This document shows, piece by piece, positions 17,162 to 25,982 of a stretch of DNA of 64,000 nucleotides; the first letter of the stretch is position 1, and each line of letters starts with the position of its first letter. The notes beneath the pieces are model-generated. The model worked only from the letters and a program-made list of their open reading frames with translations, was not told the origin of the DNA and searched no databases. A program made the translations under genes and the position numbers. This stretch comes from DATJZH01 sp052146815 (GTDB taxonomy: Bacteria > Actinomycetota > Actinomycetes > Streptosporangiales > Streptosporangiaceae), in assembly GCA_052146815.1 (NCBI GenBank), contig JBKQMG010000059.1:1-64000 (forward strand), read 5' to 3'.

Positions 17162-18187
17162 TCACAGCGACGGCGGAAAGCCGAAGTGGGCGAACAGCTC
17201 CGGTATCACGTAGCAGTGCAGGCCGCTGATCCGGTCGCCGTCTGTGTCGATGATCTGGATTGCCCACGGCGAGAACCCGCCGTGGCCGTCGGACCGGTAC
17301 TGGGCGTAGGCGGCGCCGCCGTTCGCGGCCGTTGGCAGCAGGCGCGAGCCGCGGCATTCGGCGCCGGGCCCGAGCATCCACTGCCTGATGTTGTCGGTGC
17401 CGCGCAACCACATCGCCAGCGGAGGCATCGAGTTAACGGCGTCGCTGCGCAGCAGCGAGGTCAGGCGCGACAGGTCGAAGGACTCGAACGCGGCCACGTA
17501 TTCCTCCAGCAGGCCCTGATCCGGCACGTCCGCGGCGCCCTGAGCCGAGCCCTCTGGCGCCGTTACCTGTCCGGCAGCAGCGTCGCTGGTCCCCTCAGCC
17601 GCGGGGAGCGCGCCGCGTGCTCGCTGGAGGGCGCTATTCGCCGAGGCGACGGTGGTGCCGAGCAGTTCGGCGCTCTCGGCGGCCGAGAACTGCAGGACGT
17701 CGCGCAAGATCAGCGCGGCGCGCTGGCGCGGCGTCAGCTGCTGGAGCGCGGCGACGAAGGCGAGCCGGACCGTTTCGCGCGTGGCGGCACGCTCAGCCGG
17801 ATCGCTGGTGTCGGCCATGAACCGGGTGTCTGGGATCGGCAGCACCCAGGTACGTTCGGCCAGCGGTGCCCCGATCTGCGAGCCGTCCGGAACTGACGGC
17901 TGCTGCAGGTCCATCGGGACGCAGCGGCGCCCGGAATGACGCAGCATGTCAATGCAGACGTTGGTCGCAATCCGGTACAGCCATGTCCGCAAGGACGAAC
18001 GGCCCTCGAAGTGCTCGAGCTGCCGCCAGGCGCGCAGCATCGCCTCCTGCACCGCATCTTCGGCGTCGAACGGCGAGCCGAGCATCCGGTAGCAATAGCC
18101 GGTCAGCTCGCGAGTCAGCTGGTCGTACTCGCCGCGGTCCAGGCCGGCAAAGCCGGCATCGGCGCGCGCCTGCCCCTCAATAGTCAT
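17162..18187 (-). CDS. ECF sigma factor with SnoaL-like C-terminal domain (TIGR02960/SigG type)
   Basis: The 341-residue protein starts with sigma region 2, including LTGYCYRMLGSPFDAEDAVQ and LRTWLYRIATNVCIDMLRHS. Region 4 follows, with LQQLTPRQRAALILRDVLQF and SAAESAELLGTTVASANSAL. The C-terminal 120 residues form a SnoaL-like/NTF2 domain with AFESFDLSRLTSLL, MPPLAMWLRG and SPWAIQIIDTDGD. Sigma factors of this group usually lack a separate anti-sigma factor and are controlled through the C-terminal domain. The tandem IS pair begins 43 bp upstream of the start codon, so the native promoter is probably displaced. Expression may now depend on the element end. Confidence 0.88.
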   Translation of the reverse strand: MTIEGQARADAGFAGLDRGEYDQLTRELTGYCYRMLGSPFDAEDAVQEAMLRAWRQLEHFEGRSSLRTWLYRIATNVCIDMLRHSGRRCVPMDLQQPSVPDGSQIGAPLAERTWVLPIPDTRFMADTSDPAERAATRETVRLAFVAALQQLTPRQRAALILRDVLQFSAAESAELLGTTVASANSALQRARGALPAAEGTSDAAAGQVTAPEGSAQGAADVPDQGLLEEYVAAFESFDLSRLTSLLRSDAVNSMPPLAMWLRGTDNIRQWMLGPGAECRGSRLLPTAANGGAAYAQYRSDGHGGFSPWAIQIIDTDGDRISGLHCYVIPELFAHFGFPPSL

Positions 18188-18230
18188 GAACCGAGCTTAA
18201 GCAGCAGGGCCGACACTGGCGGCGAGTTAA

Positions 18231-18239
18231 GTCACCCGC
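18231..18239. repeat. Direct repeat GTCACCCGC, copy 1 of 3, flanking the IS pair
   Basis: The identical 9-mer occurs at 18231-18239, 20165-20173 and 22057-22065, that is before, between and after the two ISKra4-family elements. Nine bases fits the target duplication of this family. Confidence 0.75.
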
Positions 18240-18324
18240 GGGTGTGGGACAAGTTTGTAGGTGACTGGCGGGTAACCCGGCCTGGCCTCGGTGGTCTGAG
18301 TGCGTGCCGTTGTCAGATACCGGG

Positions 18325-19693
18325 TCAGGCTGCTCCTGTCTGGTTGCGTGGCTGCTGCCAGATCTCTTCCCAGCGGCCGCTGGCTTGCTGGCAGCGCAGG
18401 GTGAGGATGCCGGTCGCGCCGGGCTGGGACCAGCGCATGCCGGAGAGTTTCAGGCGCTGCCCGACGATCGCCTTGCATCCTGCCTCAACGTTCCCGGAGC
18501 CGGTCGAACATGCCGAGGGAGCGGAAGCGCGCGTACGCCATCCGGTGCGCGTTGTTCTCGAAGTAGCCCAGGGCGGTGTCCAGTGCCGCGGCTTTCACCC
18601 CGGTGAGCGGGAACGCGCGGGCGGCGGTCGCGATGGCGCCGATGTCGCCGTTGTCGAGGTCGGTGAGACGCTCGGCGAGCCATTCCGTGCGGTGGTCGCC
18701 GAGCATGAACTCCAGCAGCTTTGCCAGCTCGTGCAGGTGCTCGCGGGCGTGGTACAGGTCGACGACGGCGGTGGCTTCGGGCAATTGGCGGGTGGCCAGG
18801 TTCCAGATCCAGGCCGCGCCGTCGCCGGGGACGATGAGCTGGCCGACGTGGGCGGCGCCGCGGCGGCGGGCCTCGGCGGCCATCAGCGTCCCGAATGGCG
18901 CGGCGGGCGCGAAGGTGGCCAGGTAGCTGGAGGAGTGCGGGTCGCGGACGGGATAGCCGTCGTCATCGGTGGTGGTCTGGGTGAAGCAGCAGCATAGTTT
19001 CACCTCGCGGGTATGTGCCTTGCCGTCCTCGCCCTTGCCGTCCCGGCCCTCGGTCTCGGCGGCCACCATGGGCACGCCGGTGCCGTCGATCGCGACGTAG
19101 AGGATGTCCGGCAGCGGCGCGGGCGGCAGGGGATGACCGTGCGGGCGGCGATCGCGGCGGCCTGTTCCTCGATCGCCGCGGCTGCCGTGGCGCCGTCGGC
19201 CTCGGCGTGGCGGCCCAGGCGCCGGCCGGTCAGCTTGATCCCGGCCAGCTCGCCGGCCAGTCCGGCGCCGGGGGTGAACGGCACCGCGGCGGCGGCCCGG
19301 GCGCTCATCTTCGCCAGTCCCGGCGACATCGTCTCGCCGGCCACGCCCAGCTCGGCGTCGCTGGGCGCGAAGCCGTGCCTGCATTCTTTGCAGTGGTACC
19401 AGGCCCTGCTGAGGGTGACCGGGCCAAGCACCGTGTCGAAGGTCTTGTCCCGGTAGGACACGAACTCCGCCTGGTGCCCGGTCCCGCAGCCGATCCGGGG
19501 GCCCCGGTAGCCGGCGTCGGCGGCCAGCAGGCCTTCCAGCAGGCCACGGCCCAGCCGGGTCAGCCCGGCCCGGATCGCCAGTTCCGCCGCCTCGACGCCC
19601 TCCCCGCCGGCCAGCGACGCGGCCACGGCGCCGGCCAGCCGGGCTGCCTCGGCGGCGGCCTCTGCCGCGAGCGCCTCGCAGAGCCCCCTTTTT
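18325..19693 (-). pseudogene. ISKra4-family transposase, copy 1, in three frames
   Basis: The first frame leaves the DUF6788 gene at an AAAAAGGGGG run (19684-19693). It reads GLLAADAGYRGPRIGCGTGH, then FDTVLGPVTLSRAWYHC, ECRHGFAP and GRRLGRHAEADG. Near 19130 a CCCC run shifts to a second frame with LPDILYVAIDGTGVPMVAAE, carrying the first catalytic Asp. That frame continues to FTQTTTDDDGYPVRDP, then IVPGDGAAWIWNLATRQLPE and VVDLYHAREHLHELA with later catalytic residues. At GMFDRLRE (about 18500) a +1 shift is needed to reach GSGNVEAGCKAIVGQRLKLS and GMRWSQPGATGILTLRCQQA, the normal C-terminus, ending at 18325. All catalytic blocks are present if frames are joined. Confidence 0.8.
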
Positions 19694-20087
19694 GCCCCTC
19701 GGGGTCAGGGGCCGCGGTGCGGGGCTGCGGTAACGGCGGCCGGGCATCGCAGATCGCCTCGTTCACCTCGGCGATCTGCCCGGTCAGCGACTTGAACCGC
19801 TCCCACTCGGCGACCTCCCGCTCTGCTTTCTCCAGCTCCGCGCCGCGCCGCAGGTGCACTGTCACCGTCTTGCCGCCCGCCCACCTCGTCAGGTTGTACT
19901 GCGGCCCGTGACCGGGATGACCCGGCCGCGCGCACACACAGTTCGGCTTCCCGCACTTGCGCCGCACCGCGCTCAGCGCGCCCCGGCGGAAATCACCAAC
20001 CCGGCCGAGGTCGGCATACAGCCGGGCCCGCTCAGCCTCCAGCCCCGCCAGGTCAGGCTCATCCGGCACGTGCGCCTCCTGAGGCAT
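19560..20087 (-). CDS. DUF6788 protein, first gene of ISKra4-family copy 1
   Basis: The protein starts MPQEAHVPDEPDLAGLEAE. It has an N-terminal coiled region, then a Cys cluster reading RRKCGKPNCVCARPGHPGHG, followed by LTRWAGGKTVTVHL and a C-terminal helix ending LTGQIAEVNEAICDA. The CGKPxCxC-HGP pattern looks like a small metal-binding or DNA-binding module. This family commonly precedes ISKra4-like transposases. Its final part (after the AAAAAGGGGG run) is Arg/Pro-rich and is probably replaced by transposase through -1 frameshifting, giving a fusion protein. Confidence 0.7.
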   Translation of the reverse strand: MPQEAHVPDEPDLAGLEAERARLYADLGRVGDFRRGALSAVRRKCGKPNCVCARPGHPGHGPQYNLTRWAGGKTVTVHLRRGAELEKAEREVAEWERFKSLTGQIAEVNEAICDARPPLPQPRTAAPDPEGQKGGSARRSRQRPPPRQPGWPAPWPRRWPAGRASRRRNWRSGPG

Positions 20088-20203
20088 ATCTGAGCAAGAA
20101 CCTAACTCAGGCTAGCCCCGTACGCAGGCACGATCAAGGACACCTACGTTTATGTCCCACACCCGTCACCCGCGGGTGTGGGACAGTTTTGTAGGTAGCA
20201 AGA

Positions 20204-21598
20204 TCAGCTTGCCTGTCTGGCGATGTCAGCGCTCGGCGTCTGGTTGTGCGGTTGCTGCCAGATCTCTTCCCAGCGGCCGCTGGCCTGCTGGCATCGCAAG
20301 GTGAGGATGCCGGTCGCGCCGGGCTGGGACCGGTGCATGCCGGACAGTTTCAGGCGCTGCCCGACGATCGCCTTGCACCCTGCCTCAACATTCCCGGAGC
20401 CGGTCGAACATCCCCGGGGAGCGGAAGTGCTGGTACCGCATCCGGTGCGCGTTGGTCTCGAAGTAGCCCGGGGCCTTGTCCCGCTCGTCGGCCTTGATCC
20501 CGGTCAGGGGGAAGGCGCGGGCGGCGGCGGCGATGGCGTCGATGTCCCCGGCGCCGGGTTCCTCGCTGCGCTCGGCGAGCCAGCCGGCGTGCTGGTCGCC
20601 GAGCATGAAGGCCAGCAGCCTGCCCAGCTCGTGCAGGTGCTCGCGCGCGTGGTACAGGTCGACGACGGCGGTGGCTTCGGGGAAGTGCCGGGTGGCCAGG
20701 TTCCAGATCCAGGGCGCGCCGTCGCCGGGGATGACGAGCTGGCGGACGTGCCCGGCGCCGCGGCGGCGGGCCTCGGCGGCCATCAGCGTCCCGAACGGCG
20801 CGGCGGGCGCGAAGGTGGCCAGGTAGCTGGAGGAGCCGGGGTCTCGGACGGGATAGCCGTCGTCATCTGTGGTGGTCTGGGTGAAGCAGCAGCACAGCTT
20901 GACCTCGCGGGTGTATGCCTTGCCGTCGGCGCCTTTGCCGGGCCGGCCCTCGGTCTCGGCGGCCACCATCGGCACGCCGGTGCCGTCGATCGCGACGTAG
21001 AGGATGTCCGGCAGCTGCGCGGGCGGCAGGGGATGACCGTGCGGGCGGCGATCGCAGCGGCCTGCTGCTCGATCGCGGCGGCGGCCGCGGCACCGTCGGC
21101 CTCGGCGTGGCGGCCCAGCCGCCGGCCGGTCAGCGCGATCCCGGCCAGCTCGCCGACCAGGCCGGCGCCGGGGATGAACGGCACCGCGGCGGCGGCCCGG
21201 GCGCTCATATTGGCCAGTCCCGGCGACATCGTCGCCCCGGCCACGCCCAGCCCGGCGTCCCGCGGGGCCAGGCCGTGATGGCACCGCGCGCAGTGACACC
21301 AGGCCCGGTTCACTGTCACCGGGCCCGGCACCGTGTCAAAGCTCTTGTCCCGGTAGGACACGAACCCGGCCTGGTGGCCGGCCTCGCAGTCCGCCTGCGG
21401 GCCCCGGTGACCGGAGTCGGCGGCCAGCAGCCGCTCCGGCAGGCCGCCGCCGAGCTGGGTCAGCCCGGCGCGGATCGCCAGCTCCGCCGCCTCCACGGCG
21501 CCGCCGGACGCCAGGGCCGCGGCTACCGCCCCGGCCGGCCGCCCTTTCTCGGCGGCGGCCTCCGCCTGGAGCGCTTCGCAGAGCCCCCCCTTTCCCCC
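20204..21598 (-). pseudogene. ISKra4-family transposase, copy 2, in three frames
   Basis: This is the same architecture as copy 1. Entry is from the DUF6788 frame at a G/A-run (minus strand AAAGGGGGGG, 21584-21593). The first block contains LRAGL-type helices and KMSARAAAAVPF-type sequence (here NMSARAAAAVPFIPGAGLVG). The frame changes at the identical CCCC site near 21035, and the catalytic block LPDILYVAIDGTGVPMVAAE follows. It continues with IPGDGAPWIWNLATRHFPEA and VVDLYHAREHLHELGRLLAF. GMFDRLREC is the same shift site before the C-terminal NVEAGCKAIVGQRLKLSGM. The final frame ends at 20204 after a short diverged tail. Both internal breaks sit at the same places as in copy 1. Confidence 0.78.
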
Positions 21599-21966
21599 TC
21601 TGGCGGAGGGGGCGCGGCGCCGGGCAGCGCCAGCGGCGGCCTGACCTCGCAGATCGCCTCGTCCACCTCCGCGATCTGCCCGGTCAGCGTGGCGAACTCC
21701 TGGTAGCGGTCCAGCTCGCCGCGCACCTTCTCCGCCTCCCCGGCCGCCACCTGGCGGCCCCGGGTACCGCTGCCAGCCACGGTGCGGGTCCGCAGGCAGC
21801 GGGGCCCGTGCCCGGGGTGATCCGGGTGCGCGCAGGCGCAGTTCGGCTTGCCGCAGCGCCGGTAGTTCTCGCTGATGCTGCCGCGCCGGAAATCGCCGAT
21901 CGCGGCCAGCCGGGCATACAGCCTGGCCCGCCGGGTCTCCAGCTCGGGCAGCGAGGGCTCGGCCAT
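21523..21966 (-). CDS. DUF6788 protein, first gene of ISKra4-family copy 2
   Basis: The ATG at 21966 is preceded by AGGAGCGGTCG. The protein reads MAEPSLPELETRRARLYARL, then the Cys motif RRCGKPNCACAHPDHPGHGP, then RTRTVAGSGTRGRQVAAGEA and LTGQIAEVDEAICEVRPPLA. The Cys motif and the end are conserved with copy 1, but the middle is very different. A protein kept open while changing this much argues for selection rather than drift. The Arg/Pro-rich tail after the G-run is probably not translated if frameshifting occurs. Confidence 0.7.
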   Translation of the reverse strand: MAEPSLPELETRRARLYARLAAIGDFRRGSISENYRRCGKPNCACAHPDHPGHGPRCLRTRTVAGSGTRGRQVAAGEAEKVRGELDRYQEFATLTGQIAEVDEAICEVRPPLALPGAAPPPPEGERGGSAKRSRRRPPPRKGGRPGR

Positions 21967-22131
21967 CGACCGCTCCTGATCTGGTTGTTTGATCCACAAC
22001 CAGACCACGCCGTGACCAGCCTCTACTCCAAGCACCTACATTCGTGTCTCACACCCGTCACCCGCAGAGTGTCTGGTGCCTCCTTGATCATGTCGGTAGG
22101 GTGACCTGCTGTGATCTCAGATACTTCCGGT

Positions 22132-22567
22132 ATGTCCGATAGGCTTCGCAGGCTGATCGAGTCGACCGAGGACCCCCAGCGGATAGCCGACCCGGTCACG
22201 AAGCTCCTGGGCTATCTGCGGTCCCGCCTGGCCGCCATCGAAGGTGCCTCCCGCGAAGGCGCCCGGATCAACACTCAGCGCCAGGCGCTGATCGCGGCTC
22301 TCGCGCTCGCCGTTCCCCGTCGCTGCCCGAGGTGCTCACCGCGCTCTCCGGCCATGAAGCCGACGTCGAAGCGTGGGTCGAGGCGCTGCCGGAGACGTCA
22401 GAGGAATTCGAGGAAGTCAGGCAGAGCGTGGCCGCGATCCAGGCCAATCCGGAATATCAGCAGACCATTCGGCAAGTCGTCAGCGGCATCTCCGCACCGC
22501 AGGATCTGGCCCCCCGAATGAGGTCACGGTCGTCGCCGTCATGGCGTCGATATGGGCCGCCCTCTGA
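22132..22567 (+). pseudogene. Unknown helical protein broken by two frameshifts
   Basis: The first frame starts MSDRLRRLIESTEDPQRIAD and reads KLLGYLRSRLAAIEGASREG and QALIAALALAVP. At about 22315 the sense moves to another frame, giving SLPEVLTALSGHEADVEAWV, EALPETSEEFEEVRQSVAAI and QQTIRQVVSGISAPQDLAP. A further shift near 22515 gives PNEVTVVAVMASIWAAL and a TGA at 22565. The joined product would be about 145 residues, acidic and helical with a hydrophobic end. I do not recognise the family. The order of composition suggests one gene rather than three. Confidence 0.45.
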
Positions 22568-22688
22568 GCCCACCGCCCGAGAAAGCCCCCGCGCGTGCCT
22601 GCGCCCGGTTGGCCTGAGCCCTGTGCTCCGAGGGCCCGGCGCTATGGCTCACGGGGCAAAGGCTGCCGGGGATCATTAAGGAACCTGA

Positions 22689-24031
22689 TCATCTTGGCCC
22701 AGAACTGCTCTGCCGCCAGAGCGTTAGCCTGCGAGCTGCCACCGAGAGGGTTTCCCGAGGACCCGTAGGCGGAAAAGGGGAATAGGGCGGAAACCCCAGG
22801 TAGCCGTGCCCGGCAGCAGGAAAGTACAGGTTCGTGTAAGGGGCGCGTTCCCCGGACCTGCGCAGTTCCTGCGCAACCGCCGCGGCCGACGTCGCCGACG
22901 GCCACACTACGTCCGCGCCGCCGTCGCCGACCAGCAGCGGGACGCGTATCCTGCCCACCGGGATGATCGCATCCGTGGGCAGGGCCTTACCGCGGAACGT
23001 CCAGGCTGCCCCTGGCCCGCCGCCATACGCGGGGTTAATGAGATTGCTGGGCGAGCTGGCGATGACGGCATCGAACAGGCGCGGCTCGTAGGAAGCGATC
23101 AGCAGCGCTGCCTCGGCGCCGCGGGAGACTCCGTACCTGTCGATCGGGCGGCCGCGGGCTATAGGCTGGGCGCGGAGCCCAGCGGACGGCGCGGGCGAAA
23201 TACCCCAGCGGAATGTCACATAGGCACTTCGGCAGGCCGGGCTCCTGGAAGTAACCGAGCGCCAGCGCCGGATAGCCCGTCATCGCGAGCGCCTGGGCGG
23301 TGAGGATGTCCTCGCCGCCACCTGAGCCGCCGATAACCATCACGGCCGCGGCACCGGGTCTGGGCCGGGGCAGAAGGAACAGGGTGCTGGCGAAGCCGTC
23401 CCGGCGCACAGTCTCGGTGCTGGCCGGAGACAGGATCTTGCGGCGCAGCGTGGCCGCCGCCTGCATCTGACCGCCGCTCAGCACCCGCACGGTGACGCTG
23501 TATCCGGGGTTCGGCGCGTAGTACTGGAGCGCCGGGTTGCTGGTGAAGGCGGGGTGGAGTGACCAGAGCAGCCCCGCGACGTCGGCGACGTGATAACTGC
23601 CCGAGACCGGCCGCGTGGTGGCCAGGTTCAGGTTCCGGCCTTGGTGGCCCTGAACGTCGCACCGGACTCCCACAGGCGGCCTTCGTAGTCGCGCGTGCGG
23701 GCCTGCACGGTGACGACTCCCGTGGGGGCAGTCCCCGCACGGCGAAGTGCACCAGGGCGATGAAGGCCGCGGCGGCCGGTCCGGCGGTCAGCCGCATGTG
23801 CGACGCGGGCGCTGATCCGCTGCTGCACCCCGTGCCCAGCAGTGCCAGCACGGCGGCCAGCACACTGGCGCGCCACCGCAGCCCACGCCCTGGGGGGCGC
23901 CCTCCGCACTGAGGACGCCAGCTTCCCGGCCATGAGCGCTGACTACCCCGCGTACCGAGCCCGAACGTCTCCGTCGTGACGCGTGGCCCGGCAACCGTAT
24001 TTGCCAGCGAGCCGGTCAGGGATGCGCGCAA
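22689..24031 (-). pseudogene. BAAT-type acyl-CoA thioesterase/acyltransferase lipoprotein with at least three frameshifts
   Basis: The N-terminus has a lipoprotein signal, LRWRASVLAAVLALLGTGCS. Frames then change near 23730, 23640 and 23165. In order they carry GVVTVQARTRDYEGRLWESG (thioesterase N-domain); SYHVADVAGLLWSLHPAF; VMVIGGSGGGEDILTAQALA; ALALGYFQEPGLPKCLCDIP; and the nucleophile region DRYGVSRGAEAALLIASYEP. They end with VPLLVGDGGADVVWPS and the His motif FPAAGHGYLGFPP. Together this is the BAAT N- and C-domain layout. Relatives hydrolyse or transfer acyl groups. With this many breaks no active product is expected. Confidence 0.75.
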
Positions 24032-24103
24032 ACATTGCTAGACGCACAACCGGGCCGCCCCTGGCTGGGACGGCCCGGTTGCCGAGCATCTCGGGATGTG
24101 GGC

Positions 24104-25555
24104 TTAACTTCCGACGTTCAGTGTCTCGGTGTCCGAGGATGGCGTGGTGTAAAGGTCCCCGCCATAAGCGGCCCCGATCTGCACTGTCCCCGGTGCCGTG
24201 GGCGTATACGAGCACGTCGCGACATTGGCGTTGGTCATCGAGTCGAACTTCACTGGGACGCCCGTGCAGTTCTTAATGGCAGCGCCGCCGGCCGTGAATG
24301 TCACCAGATCCGGACCTCCCGCGCCCTTGGAAAGGTCGCCGTGGCCTTCGTCGACTACGGCCGCCGACAGCGTGTCCGCCTCATTGACGGTGGCCGCCGC
24401 CGGGTTGAACGTAAGGGCCGTGGTGGTGATGTCGGGGGTGATCAGCTTGTGCTCGTCGCCCGCGGGCGTTGCCGACGCGGCATGCGTCGCGTCACCCGAA
24501 TACGTGGCCTGGTACAGGATGAATCCCCAGGTACCGACGGGGGGATCGACCTGGCAGGACCCGGCACCCGCGGTGAGCGTCGCCGTACAGGTCAGGTTGG
24601 CCGCCGGATTGGCGCCCAGGTTGGTCGGCTCGAGCTTCACCGTTCCCGTCGCGGCCGGGCCGGAGGCCGAGGTCACCGTGACCTCAATGGTGTACGGGGT
24701 ACCGGCAGGCTCAGTGGCGACCGGGTCAGGGGCGGTGATGTTGGTGGTCGTCGCGATCAGGCCAGTCTTGACGGCGGCCGTTCCCGAAGATCCGCCGTGG
24801 GCACCGTCACCGGAGTAGGTGCCGATCACGGAGGTGGGGGCGCCCGTGTCCGGCCAAGTGTAAGAGCACTGTGCCGCGCCTGCCGCAAGCTTGCCGGTGC
24901 ACAGCACGGCCTTGCTCGCGCTTGAGAACGTCACGGTGCCGGCCGGTGCCCCGGCGCCCGTCGAAGCGACAGTGGCCGACAGGGTCACGTTCGCGCCCGC
25001 GGTGGGCTCGGCCGGGGTGACCTTCAGGGTCGTCGTGGTGGTGTACCGTTCGACGGTCACCGCGTACTTTCCCGAGGATTTGGCGTGTGTGGAATCGCCG
25101 GAGTATGTGCCCTTGACCGAATAAGTGCCGGCCGTGCCGAACTTAACGGAACAGTGCGTCGATCTGTGTGACAGGCGCCCGACGCACAGCTTCTTGCCCC
25201 CCGCCGTGAAGCTCACCGTGCCCTTCGGCGTCTTGCCCGACGACTTCACGGTCGCGGACAGGCTCACACTCGCGTCGGCGTAGGCCGTCGCAGGCGTGGC
25301 CGACACCGCAATCTTCGACGAGTGCTTCTTGGCCGCCCGGTGCGCAGCCTGCGCTGCCGAATGACGGGCCGACGGCGCGGCATGCGCCACCGGCGCGGCC
25401 GACGCCGGAATTGCCCACAGGGCGCAGGTCGCAGTGGCCAATGCCGTCACCGACATCACCCGGACGGCGCCGCTGCCGAGGCGAAGACCGGGCAGGCGGC
25501 CGGTCGTCGCTGGGTCCGGGTTCCTGGCCGCCCCCGGCGACCGGTTGACTCTCAT
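24104..25555 (-). CDS. Secreted protein with four Ig-like (Big_3_5) repeats
   Basis: AGGAGG seven bases before the ATG at 25555 fixes the start, giving 483 residues. A long basic n-region precedes the hydrophobic core VMSVTALATATCALWAIPAS, with likely cleavage after ASA. Four Ig-like repeats follow. Each has the recurring elements SLSATV or similar, a GTVSFTAGG-type strand, a Cys pair, and Y-SGD at the end (KGTYSGDSTHAKSSG, IGTYSGDGAHGGSSG, ATYSGDATHAASA, AAYGGDLYTTPSS). Such repeats form surface stalks or adhesion domains. There is no cell-wall anchor or enzymatic domain, so the protein is probably released. It is flanked by an AT-rich promoter region. Confidence 0.85.
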   Translation of the reverse strand: MRVNRSPGAARNPDPATTGRLPGLRLGSGAVRVMSVTALATATCALWAIPASAAPVAHAAPSARHSAAQAAHRAAKKHSSKIAVSATPATAYADASVSLSATVKSSGKTPKGTVSFTAGGKKLCVGRLSHRSTHCSVKFGTAGTYSVKGTYSGDSTHAKSSGKYAVTVERYTTTTTLKVTPAEPTAGANVTLSATVASTGAGAPAGTVTFSSASKAVLCTGKLAAGAAQCSYTWPDTGAPTSVIGTYSGDGAHGGSSGTAAVKTGLIATTTNITAPDPVATEPAGTPYTIEVTVTSASGPAATGTVKLEPTNLGANPAANLTCTATLTAGAGSCQVDPPVGTWGFILYQATYSGDATHAASATPAGDEHKLITPDITTTALTFNPAAATVNEADTLSAAVVDEGHGDLSKGAGGPDLVTFTAGGAAIKNCTGVPVKFDSMTNANVATCSYTPTAPGTVQIGAAYGGDLYTTPSSDTETLNVGS

Positions 25556-25982
25556 CCAGTTTCCTCCTGTTTCCCACCTAATGGGGCATTTACTCCACGG
25601 GCGGCCGTCGGGACGATGTATCCCAGGGGCCGCGTTGGTGAATAGGACGTGACAGAAGGCGCTCTGGATTACCTTCGTGAGCAGAACCAATCATTCCGGC
25701 TGATGCAATCGCACGTTAGTGACCGATTTATCTAGATAATTGGCCAGCCCCGATCCTGCGAGGACCTAATCGCCGGCCGCCAGGTCCGGATGACCGGCGC
25801 GGGTGACCCGGCAGTACCGTTCATGCGCGGGTCGGCTCATGCCTCAGTCGCTGCCGGCCTGTGCTTCCCGCCAGCCCCGGCGGCCGCACGCCAGGGGGCC
25901 GGCATATCCGGGGCCGGGCGGCCAGGCGCGACCGCGTCGCCCCGCGGTTATCCTGACCATAGGGGCGACGGCGGGAGGTTCG
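25556..25982. promoter_or_regulatory. Divergent intergenic region with AT-rich promoter zone and palindrome
   Basis: This stretch separates the leftward Ig-repeat gene from the rightward DUF1707 gene. The part 25660-25745 is AT-rich, with a perfect 12-bp palindrome TTATCTAGATAA at 25728-25739. This is the likely site of the leftward promoter. The Pro/Arg-rich frames here show no family resemblance. Confidence 0.45.

Larger units (their letters stand above)
18240..20164 (-). mobile_element. ISKra4-family insertion sequence, copy 1 (1925 bp)
   Basis: The ends are inverted repeats. GGGTGTGGGACA forms the outer 12 bp and GTAGGTG the inner block on both sides, with 19 of 24 positions matching. 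The element carries a DUF6788 gene and a transposase spread over several frames, all reading leftward. It is flanked by 9-bp direct repeats and abuts a second element. Because the transposase is split the same way in both copies, it is either autonomous by frameshifting or a decayed element. Confidence 0.85.
20174..22056 (-). mobile_element. ISKra4-family insertion sequence, copy 2 (1883 bp)
   Basis: It begins GGGTGTGGGACA directly after the central 9-bp repeat. It ends with the complement of GGGTGTGAGACA, followed by the third 9-bp repeat. Orientation matches copy 1. The transposase DNA is close to copy 1, but the DUF6788 gene is strongly diverged, so the elements are not a simple recent duplication. 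They form a tandem array of element plus repeat. Confidence 0.85.

Noticed and set aside
18240..22056. Composite transposon carrying cargo
   Set aside because: The two elements abut with only the 9-bp repeat between them, so there is no cargo.
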